Assembly (NCBI RefSeq): GCF_014851905.1
Contig: NZ_JACVAQ010000001.1
Location: forward strand, 744,001 to 808,000
Length of the DNA stretch: 64,000 bases
From: Pseudomonas sp. PDM14
GTDB lineage: Bacteria; Pseudomonadota; Gammaproteobacteria; Pseudomonadales; Pseudomonadaceae
Reading direction: 5' to 3'
Shown: positions 24,488 through 34,421 of the stretch, piece by piece
Layout of the letters: the number at the start of each line of letters is the position of its first letter
Position numbering within the stretch: the first letter of the stretch is position 1
Program-made: the position numbers and the translations under genes
Notes under the pieces: generated by a model
The model's database searches: none
Told to the model about the DNA's origin: nothing
Seen by the model: only the letters and a program-made list of their open reading frames with translations

Positions 24488-25061
24488 GGCAACGCTCCAG
24501 CGGTACCACGTCGGCGTACTTGATCTGCATGTCGCGCAGGTTGGCCCGGTGCGCCTCGGCGTCGCGGTCACCCACGGCCTCCTCGGGCACCAGTACGCGC
24601 AGCTCGTTCTGCAGGGCATCGAGCACCGTGGCACGCACGCAGCCGCTGGTGGTGAGACCGGTGACCATCACCCCATCGGCCCCGGCCGCGCGAATGCGCT
24701 CGCCCAGGTCGGTGCCGAAGAAGGCGCTGGCCCAGAACTTCACCAGCACCGGCTCGTCGCCTTGTGGCGCCAGGCGCGGGTCGATGGCCACCAGCGGCGA
24801 ACCGGCTTCGAGCAGATTCAACACCGGCAGCTTGCTGCGAAACACGCGGGCCTGGGACGGATCGTCATAGGCCACGGTGGTGAAGAACACCGGCCAGCCA
24901 CGCTGACGGAAGGCCGCCAGCAAGCGCTGGTTGGCCTCCACCACCGCGCTGCACTCGGCGGCCAGCGGGCTGAGCGCCGGGTCAGTGAAGCCCAGGGAAA
25001 GGTCCACCAGCACCAGCGCATAGCGCTGGGCGGTGTCCAGGGAGCGGGAATCGAGGGCCAT
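24471..25061 (-). CDS. Isochorismatase-family hydrolase (N-carbamoylsarcosine/maleamate amidase-like)
   Basis: This 196-residue cysteine hydrolase has the catalytic triad in place: Asp20 (ALVLVDLSLGF), Lys108 (LVKFWASAFFGTDL) and Cys141 (VTGLTTSGCVRAT). The family splits amides, ureides or vinyl ethers. N-carbamoylsarcosine amidase and maleamate amidase share the KxxxSAFxGT pattern. Placed directly after hydantoinase A/B genes it probably cleaves the linear amide or ureide formed by ring opening and releases ammonia. The start ATG has GGAG close upstream and lies 9 bases after the hydantoinase B gene. Confidence 0.9.
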   Translation of the reverse strand: MALDSRSLDTAQRYALVLVDLSLGFTDPALSPLAAECSAVVEANQRLLAAFRQRGWPVFFTTVAYDDPSQARVFRSKLPVLNLLEAGSPLVAIDPRLAPQGDEPVLVKFWASAFFGTDLGERIRAAGADGVMVTGLTTSGCVRATVLDALQNELRVLVPEEAVGDRDAEAHRANLRDMQIKYADVVPLERCLALLG

Positions 25062-25070
25062 GATCGCTCC

Positions 25071-26924
25071 TTATGCCCAGACCGGGGTGACGGGTGCCGG
25101 CAGGCCGGTCTCCGCCAGGCAACGCGCTTTCAGTTCCTCCAGCGTGCCGCCACGGTCGAACAGCTGGATCTCGCCGCGCTCGCTGGCCATCACTTCACGC
25201 AAGGCCTGGGTGGCGTGTTCGTCCACCGCTCCGTCGACCACCACCACGCCGTAACGGCGGGCGCCCTCCACGCTGACCAGGCCCTTGCGGATGTCGCTCA
25301 GCACCTTGCCCGCTTCGCGCTGCAGCGGGTCGCCCCAGCCACCGCCACCCCAGGTGTCGAAGAGGATCAGGTCGCCGGCCTTGACCTTGATGTTGTCGCA
25401 CTTGGCCGGGAGCATCTGCCGGGTGCCATCGGCGCGGATCAGCTCCTTGCGGCTGCGTTCGCCCGGTGCCCCGCCGTTGACGCCCCAGGGGTAGGTCAGC
25501 CAGCGGTCGTCGTGGATCGACACGTCGCCATCGACCAGCAAGCGGTACGCCACGCGCAGACCGTTGCCGCCGCGGTGCAGACCGGCGCCGCCGGAATCGG
25601 TGAGGGTCTCGTAGGTCTCGATACGCAGCGGGAAGTAGGCCTCGACGAACTCGTTGGGCACGTTGGTGAAGCCCGGCCACAGCGAGTGACCGTCCGGGCC
25701 GTCGCCTGCCGGGCGCCCCGGAATGCCGCCGAAGCCGATCTGGAACAGCTGGAACCACTCGCCCTGCTGGTCGTAGCCCGAGTACATGAAGTGCGGCGAG
25801 TCGGAGAAGCCGGCGGCGTTCATCGCCTGCGGCGTACCCTGGCCGAGCAGCCCGCCCATCATGTCGAAGATCCGGCCCAGCAGGTGGGTGCGGCAGGACA
25901 GCGCTGCGGGGAAGTTCGGCTTGAGGATCGAGCCCTGCGGAATGCGCACCTCGACCAGGTCGTAGAAACCGTCGTTGAGCAGGATCGCCGGGTCGAACAG
26001 GCTGATGGTCAATGCACCGAAGAAGATCTTGAACATCTCCTCGTTGACGTAGAAGTTGACCGAGGATGGCGCCTGCGGGTCGGTGCCCTCGAAGTCGAAG
26101 ATCGCCTTGTCGCCTTCGCGCCACAGGGCGCAGCGCAGGGTGTACGGGCCGAGGCCGGCGCCGTCGTCGCAGATGTAGTCCTCGAACTCCTGGCGGTGCT
26201 CGGGCACCACACGTGTGATCACTTCCTTCATCGCCCGATGGGTGCGTTCGAGCATTTCCTGCTGGGCGCTGTAAAACACGTCGTCACCGAAGCGCTCGGC
26301 CAGTTCGACGCAGCGTTTGCCGGCGGTGCGGCAGGCGGCGACGATGGCGTTGAGGTCCGAGCGGTTCCAGCGCGGCATGCGCACGTTGTGCAGGATCACG
26401 TCGAGCATGTCGCTGTTCATTTCGCCGCGGCGGTACAGCTTCACCGGCGGGATACGAATGCCCTCTTCCCAGATCGAACTGGCGTTGGTCGGCAGGCTGC
26501 CCGGCACCTTGCCACCGACGTCGGACATGTGGCCGAACATGGCGGCGTAGTTGATCACCCGGCCGTCCTTGAAGATCGGCATCAGCACCAGCCAGTCCGG
26601 CAGGTGGCTGACCGCGCCGCCACACAGGTACGGATCGTTGGTGAGGAACACGTCGCCCTCTTCGATCTCGCCCTCGTAGTTCTTCAGGAAGCCGGTGATG
26701 AACGAGCCGAACTGGCCGACGATCATCTTGCCTTCGCTGGTGGCGATCATCGGGAAGGCATCGCCCTGCTCACGGATGCCCGGACTCATGGCGGTACGAA
26801 ACAGCACCGCGTCCATCTCGTTGCGGGCGTTGCCCAGGGCGTTCTCGACGATGTCGATGGTGATGCCGTCGACGTCGACCCGCTGAAATGCTTGGCTGTT
26901 TTCTTGTTTGATACGCGCAACCAT
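25071..26924 (-). CDS. Hydantoinase B/oxoprolinase family subunit (HyuB-like)
   Basis: This 617-residue protein matches HyuB: ITIDIVENALGNARNEMDAVLFRTAMSPGIREQGDAFP at the N-terminus, NDPYLCGGAVSHLPDWLVLMPIF, and a C-terminal glycine-rich part (GGAGLHRGGNGLRVAY, WGGGGWGDPLQREAGKV). With HyuA it forms an ATP-dependent enzyme that opens cyclic amides such as N-methylhydantoin or 5-oxoproline, or carboxylates ketones in the acetone carboxylase branch. No gamma subunit of acetone carboxylase is present nearby, which favours cyclic amide hydrolysis. It lies 5 bases after hyuA. Confidence 0.9.
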   Translation of the reverse strand: MVARIKQENSQAFQRVDVDGITIDIVENALGNARNEMDAVLFRTAMSPGIREQGDAFPMIATSEGKMIVGQFGSFITGFLKNYEGEIEEGDVFLTNDPYLCGGAVSHLPDWLVLMPIFKDGRVINYAAMFGHMSDVGGKVPGSLPTNASSIWEEGIRIPPVKLYRRGEMNSDMLDVILHNVRMPRWNRSDLNAIVAACRTAGKRCVELAERFGDDVFYSAQQEMLERTHRAMKEVITRVVPEHRQEFEDYICDDGAGLGPYTLRCALWREGDKAIFDFEGTDPQAPSSVNFYVNEEMFKIFFGALTISLFDPAILLNDGFYDLVEVRIPQGSILKPNFPAALSCRTHLLGRIFDMMGGLLGQGTPQAMNAAGFSDSPHFMYSGYDQQGEWFQLFQIGFGGIPGRPAGDGPDGHSLWPGFTNVPNEFVEAYFPLRIETYETLTDSGGAGLHRGGNGLRVAYRLLVDGDVSIHDDRWLTYPWGVNGGAPGERSRKELIRADGTRQMLPAKCDNIKVKAGDLILFDTWGGGGWGDPLQREAGKVLSDIRKGLVSVEGARRYGVVVVDGAVDEHATQALREVMASERGEIQLFDRGGTLEELKARCLAETGLPAPVTPVWA

Positions 26925-26929
26925 GACGC

Positions 26930-28996
26930 TTACTCCTGATGGCCCAGCGGGCGGATCAACAGATTGCCGACGCGGTCCACAGCCGCTTCGTAACCCGGAA
27001 GAACGAGGGTGGTGGAGTCCATTTCCATGACGATGGCCGGCCCCGGCACCACCAGCCCCGGGCTCAGCTTGCCGCGCGCATAGAGCGCCGCGCTGTAGTC
27101 CTGGCCGGCGTAGTGCACCGGGGTGTCGCCGACGCGCGCATCGGCCAGGCTGTTGTCGGTGCCTTCGAAGGCGCGCTCGGTAATTTCCGGGCGCGGCGCG
27201 CGGGCGATGGCGCGCAGGTTGACCAGCTCATGGGCTTCGCTGAGGGCGAAGGTGAACAGCTGTTCGTGCTCGGCATCGAAGGCCGCGGTGATGGCCGACA
27301 TGCCTTCGCTGGCCAGGCGCTCCAGGTCGATATCCAGGGTCAGCAGCAGCGCCTGGCCCTGGTAGCGCACATCGGCCTGCCAGGTCAGTTGCTGCACGTC
27401 GGCCGGGATGCTCTGCGAGGCCAGCGAGCTGCGCACGCTGTCGCCCAGTTGCTGGAGGATCTGCGTGACTTCCTCGACGCTCATGTCGCTGACGCGGCGC
27501 ACCAGCGAGCGCGAGGCTTCGTCCTTGACCCGTGTGGTGGCGTCGCCGTAGGCGCAGAGCACACCGGGGCCCGGCGGGATGATCACCGGCCAGGCGTTCA
27601 TCAGGATGCCCAGGGCGTTGGCGTGCAGCGGACCGGCGCCACCGAAGCCGCACAGGGCGAAGTCGCGCGGGTCGTAGCCCTGCTCGACGCTGATCAGTCG
27701 CAGGGCACCGAACATGTGTTCGTTGGCGATGCGCACGATGCCTTCGGCGGCCTCGAACAGCGACACGCCCATGGCGTCGGCGATCAGTTGCACGGCGGTG
27801 GTGGCCAGGTCCTTGCGCACCTGGAAGTCGCCGCCGAGCTTCTGCTCGGCCGGCAGGTAGCCGAGCACCACGTTGGCGTCGGTCACGGTGGCGACGGTGC
27901 CGCCCTTGTTGTATGCCGCCGGGCCCGGTACGGCGCCAGCGCTTTCCGGGCCGACGCGCAGGGCGCGGGTCAGTTCGGGCACCGAGGCCATGGAGCCACC
28001 ACCGGCGCCGATGGTGCGCACGTCCACCGAGGGTGCGCGCACGGCCACATCACCGACGCGGGTTTCGCGGCGGATGCGCGCCTGGTTGTTGTCGATCAGC
28101 GCCACGTCGGTCGAAGTGCCGCCAACGTCGAAGGTCAGCACCTTGCTGAAGCCACCACGCGAGCAGAACCAGATGGCCCCGGCCACACCGCCGGCAGGAC
28201 CCGAGAGCAGCAGGTTGACCGGCGTGCTGGCCGCCGACTGGCTGGTGGCCAGGCCACCGTCGGAGCGCAGGATGGACAGCTGCACGTCCGGGCGCAGGCG
28301 GCTGCACAGCTCGCCCTGCAGGTGTTCCAGGTAATTGGCCACTTCCGGGCGCACGTAGCTGTTGACCACGGTGGTCTCGGTGCGCTCGTACTCCTGCATC
28401 TCCGGCACCACTTCCGAGGACAGCGACACCGGCACGCCGGGCATCACCTCGCGGGCGATGTCATGGATGGCGCGCTCGTGCTCGCCACTGGCGTAGGCGT
28501 TGATCAGGCTGATGGTCAGCGCTTCGATGCCGGCCTGCTTGAGGCGCAGCAGTTCGCCGCGGATCGCCTCGCGATCCAGCTCGCGCACCACCGCACCGTG
28601 GGTGTCGATGCGCTCGTCGGCTTCGACGGTCAGTTCCAGCGGGGCGAGCAGTTCGCCCTTGTTGAAGGTCACCCAGCCACCCAGGCCACCCGGCACGAAG
28701 GAGCGCGCGATGTGCAGCACCTGCTTGTAGCCCTTGGTGGTGACGAGGCCGACCTTGGCGCCGCGACGGGTGAGGATGGCGTTGGTCGCCACGGTGGTGC
28801 CGTGCATGACCGAACGGATGTCGGCTGGTGCGACACCCGATGTCTGGCAAATCTTCTCGATGCCGTTGAGCACGGCGATGGAGGGGTTGTGAGGCGTGGA
28901 CGGGACCTTGGCGGTGTAGCTGTCGCCAGTCGCATCGTTGATCAGGAGCAGGTCGGTGAACGTACCGCCTACGTCGACACCCAAACGGAAACTCAT
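26930..28996 (-). CDS. Hydantoinase A/oxoprolinase family subunit (HyuA-like)
   Basis: This 688-residue protein opens with LGVDVGGTFTDLLLI, the phosphate-binding motif of the actin/hexokinase-like ATPase fold. It continues with MHGTTVATNAILTRRGAKVGLVTTKGYKQVL, typical of HyuA, and has RSDGGLATSQSAASTPVNLLLSGPAGGVAGA and TFDVGGTSTDVALI in the middle. ATP is used to activate the amide carbonyl. The ATG has GGAGG upstream. It follows the DUF1329 gene by about 70 bases. Together with HyuB and the isochorismatase-type amidase it makes a two-step module from cyclic amide to acid. Confidence 0.91.
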   Translation of the reverse strand: MSFRLGVDVGGTFTDLLLINDATGDSYTAKVPSTPHNPSIAVLNGIEKICQTSGVAPADIRSVMHGTTVATNAILTRRGAKVGLVTTKGYKQVLHIARSFVPGGLGGWVTFNKGELLAPLELTVEADERIDTHGAVVRELDREAIRGELLRLKQAGIEALTISLINAYASGEHERAIHDIAREVMPGVPVSLSSEVVPEMQEYERTETTVVNSYVRPEVANYLEHLQGELCSRLRPDVQLSILRSDGGLATSQSAASTPVNLLLSGPAGGVAGAIWFCSRGGFSKVLTFDVGGTSTDVALIDNNQARIRRETRVGDVAVRAPSVDVRTIGAGGGSMASVPELTRALRVGPESAGAVPGPAAYNKGGTVATVTDANVVLGYLPAEQKLGGDFQVRKDLATTAVQLIADAMGVSLFEAAEGIVRIANEHMFGALRLISVEQGYDPRDFALCGFGGAGPLHANALGILMNAWPVIIPPGPGVLCAYGDATTRVKDEASRSLVRRVSDMSVEEVTQILQQLGDSVRSSLASQSIPADVQQLTWQADVRYQGQALLLTLDIDLERLASEGMSAITAAFDAEHEQLFTFALSEAHELVNLRAIARAPRPEITERAFEGTDNSLADARVGDTPVHYAGQDYSAALYARGKLSPGLVVPGPAIVMEMDSTTLVLPGYEAAVDRVGNLLIRPLGHQE

Positions 28997-29068
28997 GTTG
29001 CCTCCAGCACTTTCTTGGTTTTGTTCGTGCAAAAGCGACCGGGACGCGGGCGTCCCGGTCATACAGGA

Positions 29069-30328
29069 CTAACGTGCAGCTTTTTCCAGTTCCCGCAGGT
29101 TGACGTCGTCACCCTTGGTACCCGCGGTGTTCAGGCGGGCGTCATTGCCGAGAATGAACACCGTGCCATGACGGCGCTGGTAGTCGATGGTGAAACCGGC
29201 TGACGACACGATGCCGGTATCGCCGTCCGCTGTCTTGATGCTTTTCAGGTGATAGTTCATCCACTTCCAGAACTGCCCTTTGCGATCATAGGCTTCGGCC
29301 TGGTAGAAGCGCGGGAACTCGGTGTCCATGTACAGCACCTTCTTGCTGTACGGGTGCTCCGGCGGTGTGATCGCCTCGATCACCCACACCTCACGCGGCT
29401 CCCAGCCATCCTTCGGGTTCCAGTGCGGCGCGTTGGCCAGGTCGATGACGGGGAATTCCGCATCGCCCTTGGCGCTCGGGTTCCAGGCCTCGGTGGTGGA
29501 GTTGGCGACCGCCAGGACCCAGCGCTTGCCGAGCAGCTTGTAACCGGCGTACCAGCTCGGGTGGGCGTTGAAGATCTCGATGTCGTCATTGAGCTGGTCG
29601 GTGCCGCCGATCGGGTCCATCCAGGTGCCGCCAGACAGGCGACGGGTACGCCGTACCGACTTGATGTAGGCCCAGGAGTCTTCCAGCTTCGGCGAGTCAT
29701 AGCGGATGGTGAACAGGCCCAGGCCGCGGATGTCGTTCGGGTAGGTCGCGTACAGCAGGGTCTTGCTGAGGATGCTGCCGTCCCCTTCGACGACCTGGTC
29801 AGCGCCCAGGCGGCCCTTCATGAAGTAGCGCTTGAAGGCCCACTCCTGCTTGCGCTCCAGCCCGGTCTTGTCGCTGATGAACAGGTAGGCGAACTTGGGA
29901 TAGTCCTGCAGGTTCTTGGTCGGCTGCGCGTAGTGGTGGTTCCAGATCAGCTTGGCGGCCGCATCCGGGTCATCGGCGCTGACGTTCGGGAACGGCACGC
30001 CGCCGACCCAGCCGTCGACCTGGCGGGTGTCCTTGTTGTACACCGCCTTGCCGGCGTTGGCCTGGGTCGCGGCCAGGAAGTCCTTGCCCAGGGTGACCGG
30101 TTGCGAAGCCTTGAGGATGATGGTCAGGCCTTCCTCGTTCATCAGCTGCTGCATGCGCTCGGTGAGCAGGTCACCGATCTTGTGGCCCTCGAAGGTGTCG
30201 CTCAGGTGCTGGCCGAGGTTGCCGCCATTGAGGGTGGTGCCTGCGGTCAATTCCGCGGCCTGGGCGGCCAGCGTGACCGAGAAGGTCAGCGCCAGCGAGG
30301 CGGCCAGGCGGTTCATCAGGATCGTCAT
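29069..30328 (-). CDS. DUF1329 exported protein
   Basis: This 419-residue protein has a clear signal peptide (MTILMNRLAASLALTFSVTLAAQAAE, cleavage near residue 24-25) and the DUF1329 body with LLYATYPNDIRGLGLFTIRYDSP, RRLSGGTWMDPIGGTDQLNDD and WVIEAITPPEHPYSKKVLYMD. The family has a lipoprotein-localisation-like (LolA/LolB) beta fold and occurs with DUF1302 proteins and RND transporters in loci for breakdown of hydrophobic compounds such as steroids. It probably acts in the periplasm or at the inner face of the outer membrane. GGAG precedes the ATG, 17 bases after the DUF1302 stop. Confidence 0.9.
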   Translation of the reverse strand: MTILMNRLAASLALTFSVTLAAQAAELTAGTTLNGGNLGQHLSDTFEGHKIGDLLTERMQQLMNEEGLTIILKASQPVTLGKDFLAATQANAGKAVYNKDTRQVDGWVGGVPFPNVSADDPDAAAKLIWNHHYAQPTKNLQDYPKFAYLFISDKTGLERKQEWAFKRYFMKGRLGADQVVEGDGSILSKTLLYATYPNDIRGLGLFTIRYDSPKLEDSWAYIKSVRRTRRLSGGTWMDPIGGTDQLNDDIEIFNAHPSWYAGYKLLGKRWVLAVANSTTEAWNPSAKGDAEFPVIDLANAPHWNPKDGWEPREVWVIEAITPPEHPYSKKVLYMDTEFPRFYQAEAYDRKGQFWKWMNYHLKSIKTADGDTGIVSSAGFTIDYQRRHGTVFILGNDARLNTAGTKGDDVNLRELEKAAR

Positions 30329-30345
30329 TCTTCTTGTCTCCTTGA

Positions 30346-32019
30346 TCAGAACTGGTAGGTCAGGCGCACAGCCAACTGGTCGTTGCCATCGAAATAGCCG
30401 AACAGGTTGGTGTTGTTGAAATCACGCAAGGTGCGCTTCTGGCTTTCGTCGTTGAAGAACAGGTCGGCCTCGACGCGCAGACGCCAGTTGTCGCCATAGG
30501 CGAACTCGACGCTGGGGATGATGAAGCCGCCGCCATAGGTGAGGTCGCTACCCACGGCCAGGGTCGGGTTGATCCGGTCGTTGTCGTAGTTGGCCGCGAG
30601 GATCGCCGTGACGATGGTCGAGTACTCCTTGGTGCGGCCGCTGAAGCCGGCGGTGTTGACCAGTTCGTCGCTGCGGTCGTAGTCGGTGATCCAGGTGTTG
30701 AACACCTGCAGCGAGAAGAACGACGGACGACTGGTGCCCAGGTAGTTCTGCAGCGCCAGCTGCTTGTCCACGCGCAGCATCGACTTGACCACGTCCTTCT
30801 CGGTGATTCCGCAGAAGCCGGGGAAGAACGCACAGCCACCGGCCTCGCCCGCATCGATACCGACGTTGTACGGCGAGTCGGGGATGTAGGAGATCTCCGC
30901 CGAGAACACCGCATCCACGCTTTCCACGTAACGGTTGGCGGTGATGCCGAAGGTGTCGATGTAGGGGAAGATCAGCTCGCCTACGGTGGAGGAGCGGTCC
31001 GAGTTGTACTCGCCCTTATAGGCACCGAGGAACGGCTGGCCGCTGGCCGAATCACCCACGCCCAGCGGGTTGTCCGGGTTGGGGTTGATCACCGGGTTGC
31101 CCGACGGGCCGTGGAACCAGCCCAGCGAGTATTCCCACTCCCCGGCCATGCCCTTCCAGCGCAGGCCGTAGGAGCCGTCGTCCATGTCGGCGTCCTTGTG
31201 GTCGTAGTTGTACGGCACGTCGGCACCGAACGGCGCGGAGGCGAAGCTCAGGCCCTTGTTCGGGTTGTTCGCCCAGCGCCCGCCCTCGACGTCGTAGCTG
31301 TTGCCGCGCTGGTCGGCGGCGTTCATCTTGCCGGGGATGTACAGCGCCTGCAGGGTGCCGTCGACGCTGTCGAAGCGCTGCACCAGGTTGAGCATCCACA
31401 GCGGTTTGCGCAGCTCCTCGTTCTCCGGCTCGAGGAACGAACGCCAGCGGAAGTCGTAGCCGTGGACCACGTCGAGGGACTGGAAGAAGTCCGTCTCGCC
31501 CCACACCACCTGCTGCTTGCCGACCTTCAGCGTGGTGTTCTCGGTCAGCGCGGTCTGCCACCACAGTTCGCGCAGCTCGACCTCGTTGTAGACGTCGTCC
31601 ATCAGGTTGACGCTGGACTTGTTGCGACCGCTGAACAGGTCGCCGGCGGCGTAGCCGTCCATCGATTCCTGCAGGTCTTCCAGGTAATTGGTCTCGTACT
31701 CCTCCGAGACGCGCCCGGAGATGCTGAACTGCGAATTGCCGAAGTCCTTGAACAGGTTGAGCTTGCCAACCGTTCGCGCCATGGACAGGTCGTAGCGGTA
31801 GTCACCCTTGCGTTCGCCGTTGTTGTCCGGGTCCGGCACATAGGGGTTGTCCAGGTTCCAGGACAGGTACTGGCGGATGTAACCGCTGGCCTCCCAGTTA
31901 TCGAAAAAACCATCATCAGCGTGCACGGCTCCGTTCAGCCCCATACCGGCAAGCAATATCGCGGAGGCGAGCGGCGAGCTGATGGCCCGCACCTTCGTAT
32001 TATTTTTCTTCGCGCTCAT
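30346..32019 (-). CDS. DUF1302 outer-membrane protein
   Basis: This 557-residue protein has a signal peptide ending LLAGMGLNGAVHA (cleavage near residue 34) and a beta-barrel pattern ending in FDGNDQLAVRLTYQF, with the terminal Phe typical of outer-membrane proteins. The DUF1302 landmarks are SASGYIRQYLSWNLDNPY-like and LRELWWQTALTENTTLKVGKQQVVWGETDFF. It is probably a channel or receptor for a hydrophobic substrate. The ATG at 32017-32019 is preferred to a TTG two codons upstream because it follows the RND stop by 2 bases and has GGGA at proper distance. Confidence 0.88.
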   Translation of the reverse strand: MSAKKNNTKVRAISSPLASAILLAGMGLNGAVHADDGFFDNWEASGYIRQYLSWNLDNPYVPDPDNNGERKGDYRYDLSMARTVGKLNLFKDFGNSQFSISGRVSEEYETNYLEDLQESMDGYAAGDLFSGRNKSSVNLMDDVYNEVELRELWWQTALTENTTLKVGKQQVVWGETDFFQSLDVVHGYDFRWRSFLEPENEELRKPLWMLNLVQRFDSVDGTLQALYIPGKMNAADQRGNSYDVEGGRWANNPNKGLSFASAPFGADVPYNYDHKDADMDDGSYGLRWKGMAGEWEYSLGWFHGPSGNPVINPNPDNPLGVGDSASGQPFLGAYKGEYNSDRSSTVGELIFPYIDTFGITANRYVESVDAVFSAEISYIPDSPYNVGIDAGEAGGCAFFPGFCGITEKDVVKSMLRVDKQLALQNYLGTSRPSFFSLQVFNTWITDYDRSDELVNTAGFSGRTKEYSTIVTAILAANYDNDRINPTLAVGSDLTYGGGFIIPSVEFAYGDNWRLRVEADLFFNDESQKRTLRDFNNTNLFGYFDGNDQLAVRLTYQF

Positions 32020-32021
32020 CT

Positions 32022-34421
32022 TCAATTCCCGATGTGTTCAGGTTGGTGAATGTGCCCAGTGCTAGGGGCGTCTTTCGGATGGCTGTGTTCAAAGATGAAC
32101 TGCGGCTTGAACACCAGCGCAAGCGAAGGCATGACGAAGAGCGAGGTGAATGCCGAGACCATCAGCCAGAGGCCGATCAGCATGCCCATCTCCGCCTGAA
32201 ACCGGAGCGAGGAGAACGACCAGAACAGCACCCCGGCAGCCAGGGTGAAGGCGGTCAGCAGAACCCCGCGCCCGGCCGAGCCGAGCGACTGCAGCACGGC
32301 GTCGAGCGGGTCGGCGTCGGGGTTCTTCTCCAGGTACTCCTTGATCGAATCGACGATGTAGAAGGCGTAATCCACGCCCAGACCGATGCCCAGGGCGACC
32401 ACCGGCAGCGTGCTGATGCTCATGCCGATGCCCTGCCAGGCCATGAAGGCGAACGTCACCACGTTGGAGATCAGCACCGGGATGATGAAAAAGATCCCGC
32501 TGACCGAAGAGCGGTACACCACCAGGCAGCACAGGACCACGACCAGGAACGCCAGGGCGATGGCTTCGATCTGGTCGCCGAGGAGGATCTCGTTGACCGC
32601 GGCGATGATGCCGAGCACGCCACCGACCAGCTTGACCTCGGCGCCTTCCAGCGGGTTGTCCTGGATGAACTGGTTGGCGTAGTGCGTGGCCTTGCGCAGC
32701 GTGTCGCCCTTGTGGTCACGGAAGAACAGGGTGATCGCGCCGTTCTGGAACTTCACGTCGGCGAACTGCGCCATGTCGTCCGGGTCGGCGCCCTGCATGT
32801 AGAAGCTGATCAGCTCTCCGTTTTCCAGCTGGCTGGCACCCAGCTCGCGGTAACGCGGGTTGCCTTCGTAGAGGTTGCGACGGATGTCGACCACGATGTC
32901 GGCCATCGACACGCTGCCGCCGATCTCCGGCTGACGCTCCATGTAGCGCGAGAAGCGCTGCATCCAATCGAGCACCTGGGGCATCTTCAGCGCATCGGGG
33001 GCGTCGCCCTCGATGACTACGAACATCTGCTCGGAGCCCGGATACAGGCGGTTGATCAGCGCGCTGTCCTGGTTGAACGAAGACTTCTGCCAGAGGATCG
33101 GCGAGCCGTCGCTAGCATCGCCGACGCTCAGGCGCGTGGCCTCGAACAGGAAGCCGCACAGCAGCACCAGGGTCAGCGGCGCCACCACATAACGCGCGCG
33201 GCTCTTCACCACCCAGCTGGCGGCGTTGATGAACACGCGCAGCACGCCGTCCAGGTTGACCGGGTGCACGTAGCCCTGCGGACGCTTGATGAACGACAGC
33301 AGCACCGGGGTCAGCAGCACCGCCGAGACGGCGATGGTCATCACCCAGATCGCGCCGATGATCGCCACTTTGTGCATCAGCGGGATCGGCGTGAGGATCA
33401 CGCAGAGGATCGCCCCGGCGTCCGCATACAGGCCGAGCATGCCGGGCCGGAACAGCTCGCGCATGGCCTGTTCGGCGGCCTTGCGCGGCTCGATGGATTC
33501 GCCCACCGCAAGGTCGTCGAAGCGGGTGATCAGCTGCACCGAGTGGGAGAAGGCCCGCGCGGTGATGATGAAGGCGACCACGATCACCAGCGGGTCGAAG
33601 TTGTAGCCCAGCAGGCTGCCGACACCGAGGGCCCAGATCGCCGAAACCACACCGGCGATCAGCGGCAGCACGGTGCCGCGCCAGGTGCGGCTGAAGACGA
33701 ACAGCAGCACCAGCATGGCGGCCAGCGACAGCAGCGCGATGCTCACCGTCTCGTGCAGGTAGTGGGCGACCCAGCCGTAGAGGATCGGCTCGCCGACCAG
33801 GTGCAGGCTGACTTCATCCTTGACCGGCGACGCGTCGAGGATCGCCTCGATCTGCGGGAAGATTTTCCCGTAGTCGACCAGGTGGTCGTAGAAGTCCACC
33901 TGGATCAGCGCCGAGCCCAGGTCACGGTCGACGTACAGGCCGTACACCAGCGGGTTGTTGAGCACGGCCTGGCGCAGCTCGAGCATCTTCTGCGCGTCGG
34001 CGGGCAGGTCCGGCCACATCATCGGCTGGGTTTCGATGCCTTCGCTCGACGCGTTGACGCGCTTGAGCTTCTTCGACGCCAGCGAGGTGATCTGCAGCGG
34101 GTTGACGCCTTCCACCTGCTGCAGGTCGTAGGTGATGCGGCGCACTTCGCGCAGCACCGGCTCACGGAAGATATCGCCCTCCTTGGCCTTGACCAGGATG
34201 GTCACGCGGTTGCTGGCGGCGAAGCTGTCCTGGTACTTCTGGTGCACCTTCACGTAGGGGTGGTCGTGAGGGACCATGTCGCTGAACTGGGTACGGATAT
34301 CCAGCTTGGTCAGCGCGGCAGCGAAGCCGAGGGTGATCAGGGCGATGGCCACGCAGACGGCCACACGCTGGCGAATGGCCCACTCGGAAATGCTCGCGGC
34401 CAGGTTCATCAAAGGATTCAT
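32022..34421 (-). CDS. RND/MMPL-family transporter
   Basis: This 799-residue membrane protein has the RND layout: an N-terminal TM helix (VAVCVAIALITLGFAAAL), a large periplasmic loop (KLDIRTQFSDMVPHDHPYVKVHQKYQ), a bundle of TM helices (SIALLSLAAMLVLLFVFS, then GVVSAIWALGVGSLLGYNFDPLVIVVAFII), a second loop and a second bundle (ALAFLVVVLCCLVVY, VVALGIGLGVDYAFYIVDSI, GVLLTAFTLAAGVLFWS). The GIGLGVDYAFYIVD segment carries the conserved Asp of MMPL transporters. This type moves hydrophobic or lipid-like molecules. The ATG overlaps the YCF48 gene stop. With DUF1302/DUF1329 it probably forms a transport route for the substrate. Confidence 0.9.
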   Translation of the reverse strand: MNPLMNLAASISEWAIRQRVAVCVAIALITLGFAAALTKLDIRTQFSDMVPHDHPYVKVHQKYQDSFAASNRVTILVKAKEGDIFREPVLREVRRITYDLQQVEGVNPLQITSLASKKLKRVNASSEGIETQPMMWPDLPADAQKMLELRQAVLNNPLVYGLYVDRDLGSALIQVDFYDHLVDYGKIFPQIEAILDASPVKDEVSLHLVGEPILYGWVAHYLHETVSIALLSLAAMLVLLFVFSRTWRGTVLPLIAGVVSAIWALGVGSLLGYNFDPLVIVVAFIITARAFSHSVQLITRFDDLAVGESIEPRKAAEQAMRELFRPGMLGLYADAGAILCVILTPIPLMHKVAIIGAIWVMTIAVSAVLLTPVLLSFIKRPQGYVHPVNLDGVLRVFINAASWVVKSRARYVVAPLTLVLLCGFLFEATRLSVGDASDGSPILWQKSSFNQDSALINRLYPGSEQMFVVIEGDAPDALKMPQVLDWMQRFSRYMERQPEIGGSVSMADIVVDIRRNLYEGNPRYRELGASQLENGELISFYMQGADPDDMAQFADVKFQNGAITLFFRDHKGDTLRKATHYANQFIQDNPLEGAEVKLVGGVLGIIAAVNEILLGDQIEAIALAFLVVVLCCLVVYRSSVSGIFFIIPVLISNVVTFAFMAWQGIGMSISTLPVVALGIGLGVDYAFYIVDSIKEYLEKNPDADPLDAVLQSLGSAGRGVLLTAFTLAAGVLFWSFSSLRFQAEMGMLIGLWLMVSAFTSLFVMPSLALVFKPQFIFEHSHPKDAPSTGHIHQPEHIGN

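Noticed and set aside
25071..28996. Acetone carboxylase alpha/beta as an alternative to hydantoinase A/B
   Set aside because: No gamma-subunit gene is present and the neighbours are amide hydrolases, so the cyclic amide reading is preferred, though not proven.
26939..29203. A 754-codon plus-strand frame
   Set aside because: It is antisense to hydantoinase A, which has clear family motifs.
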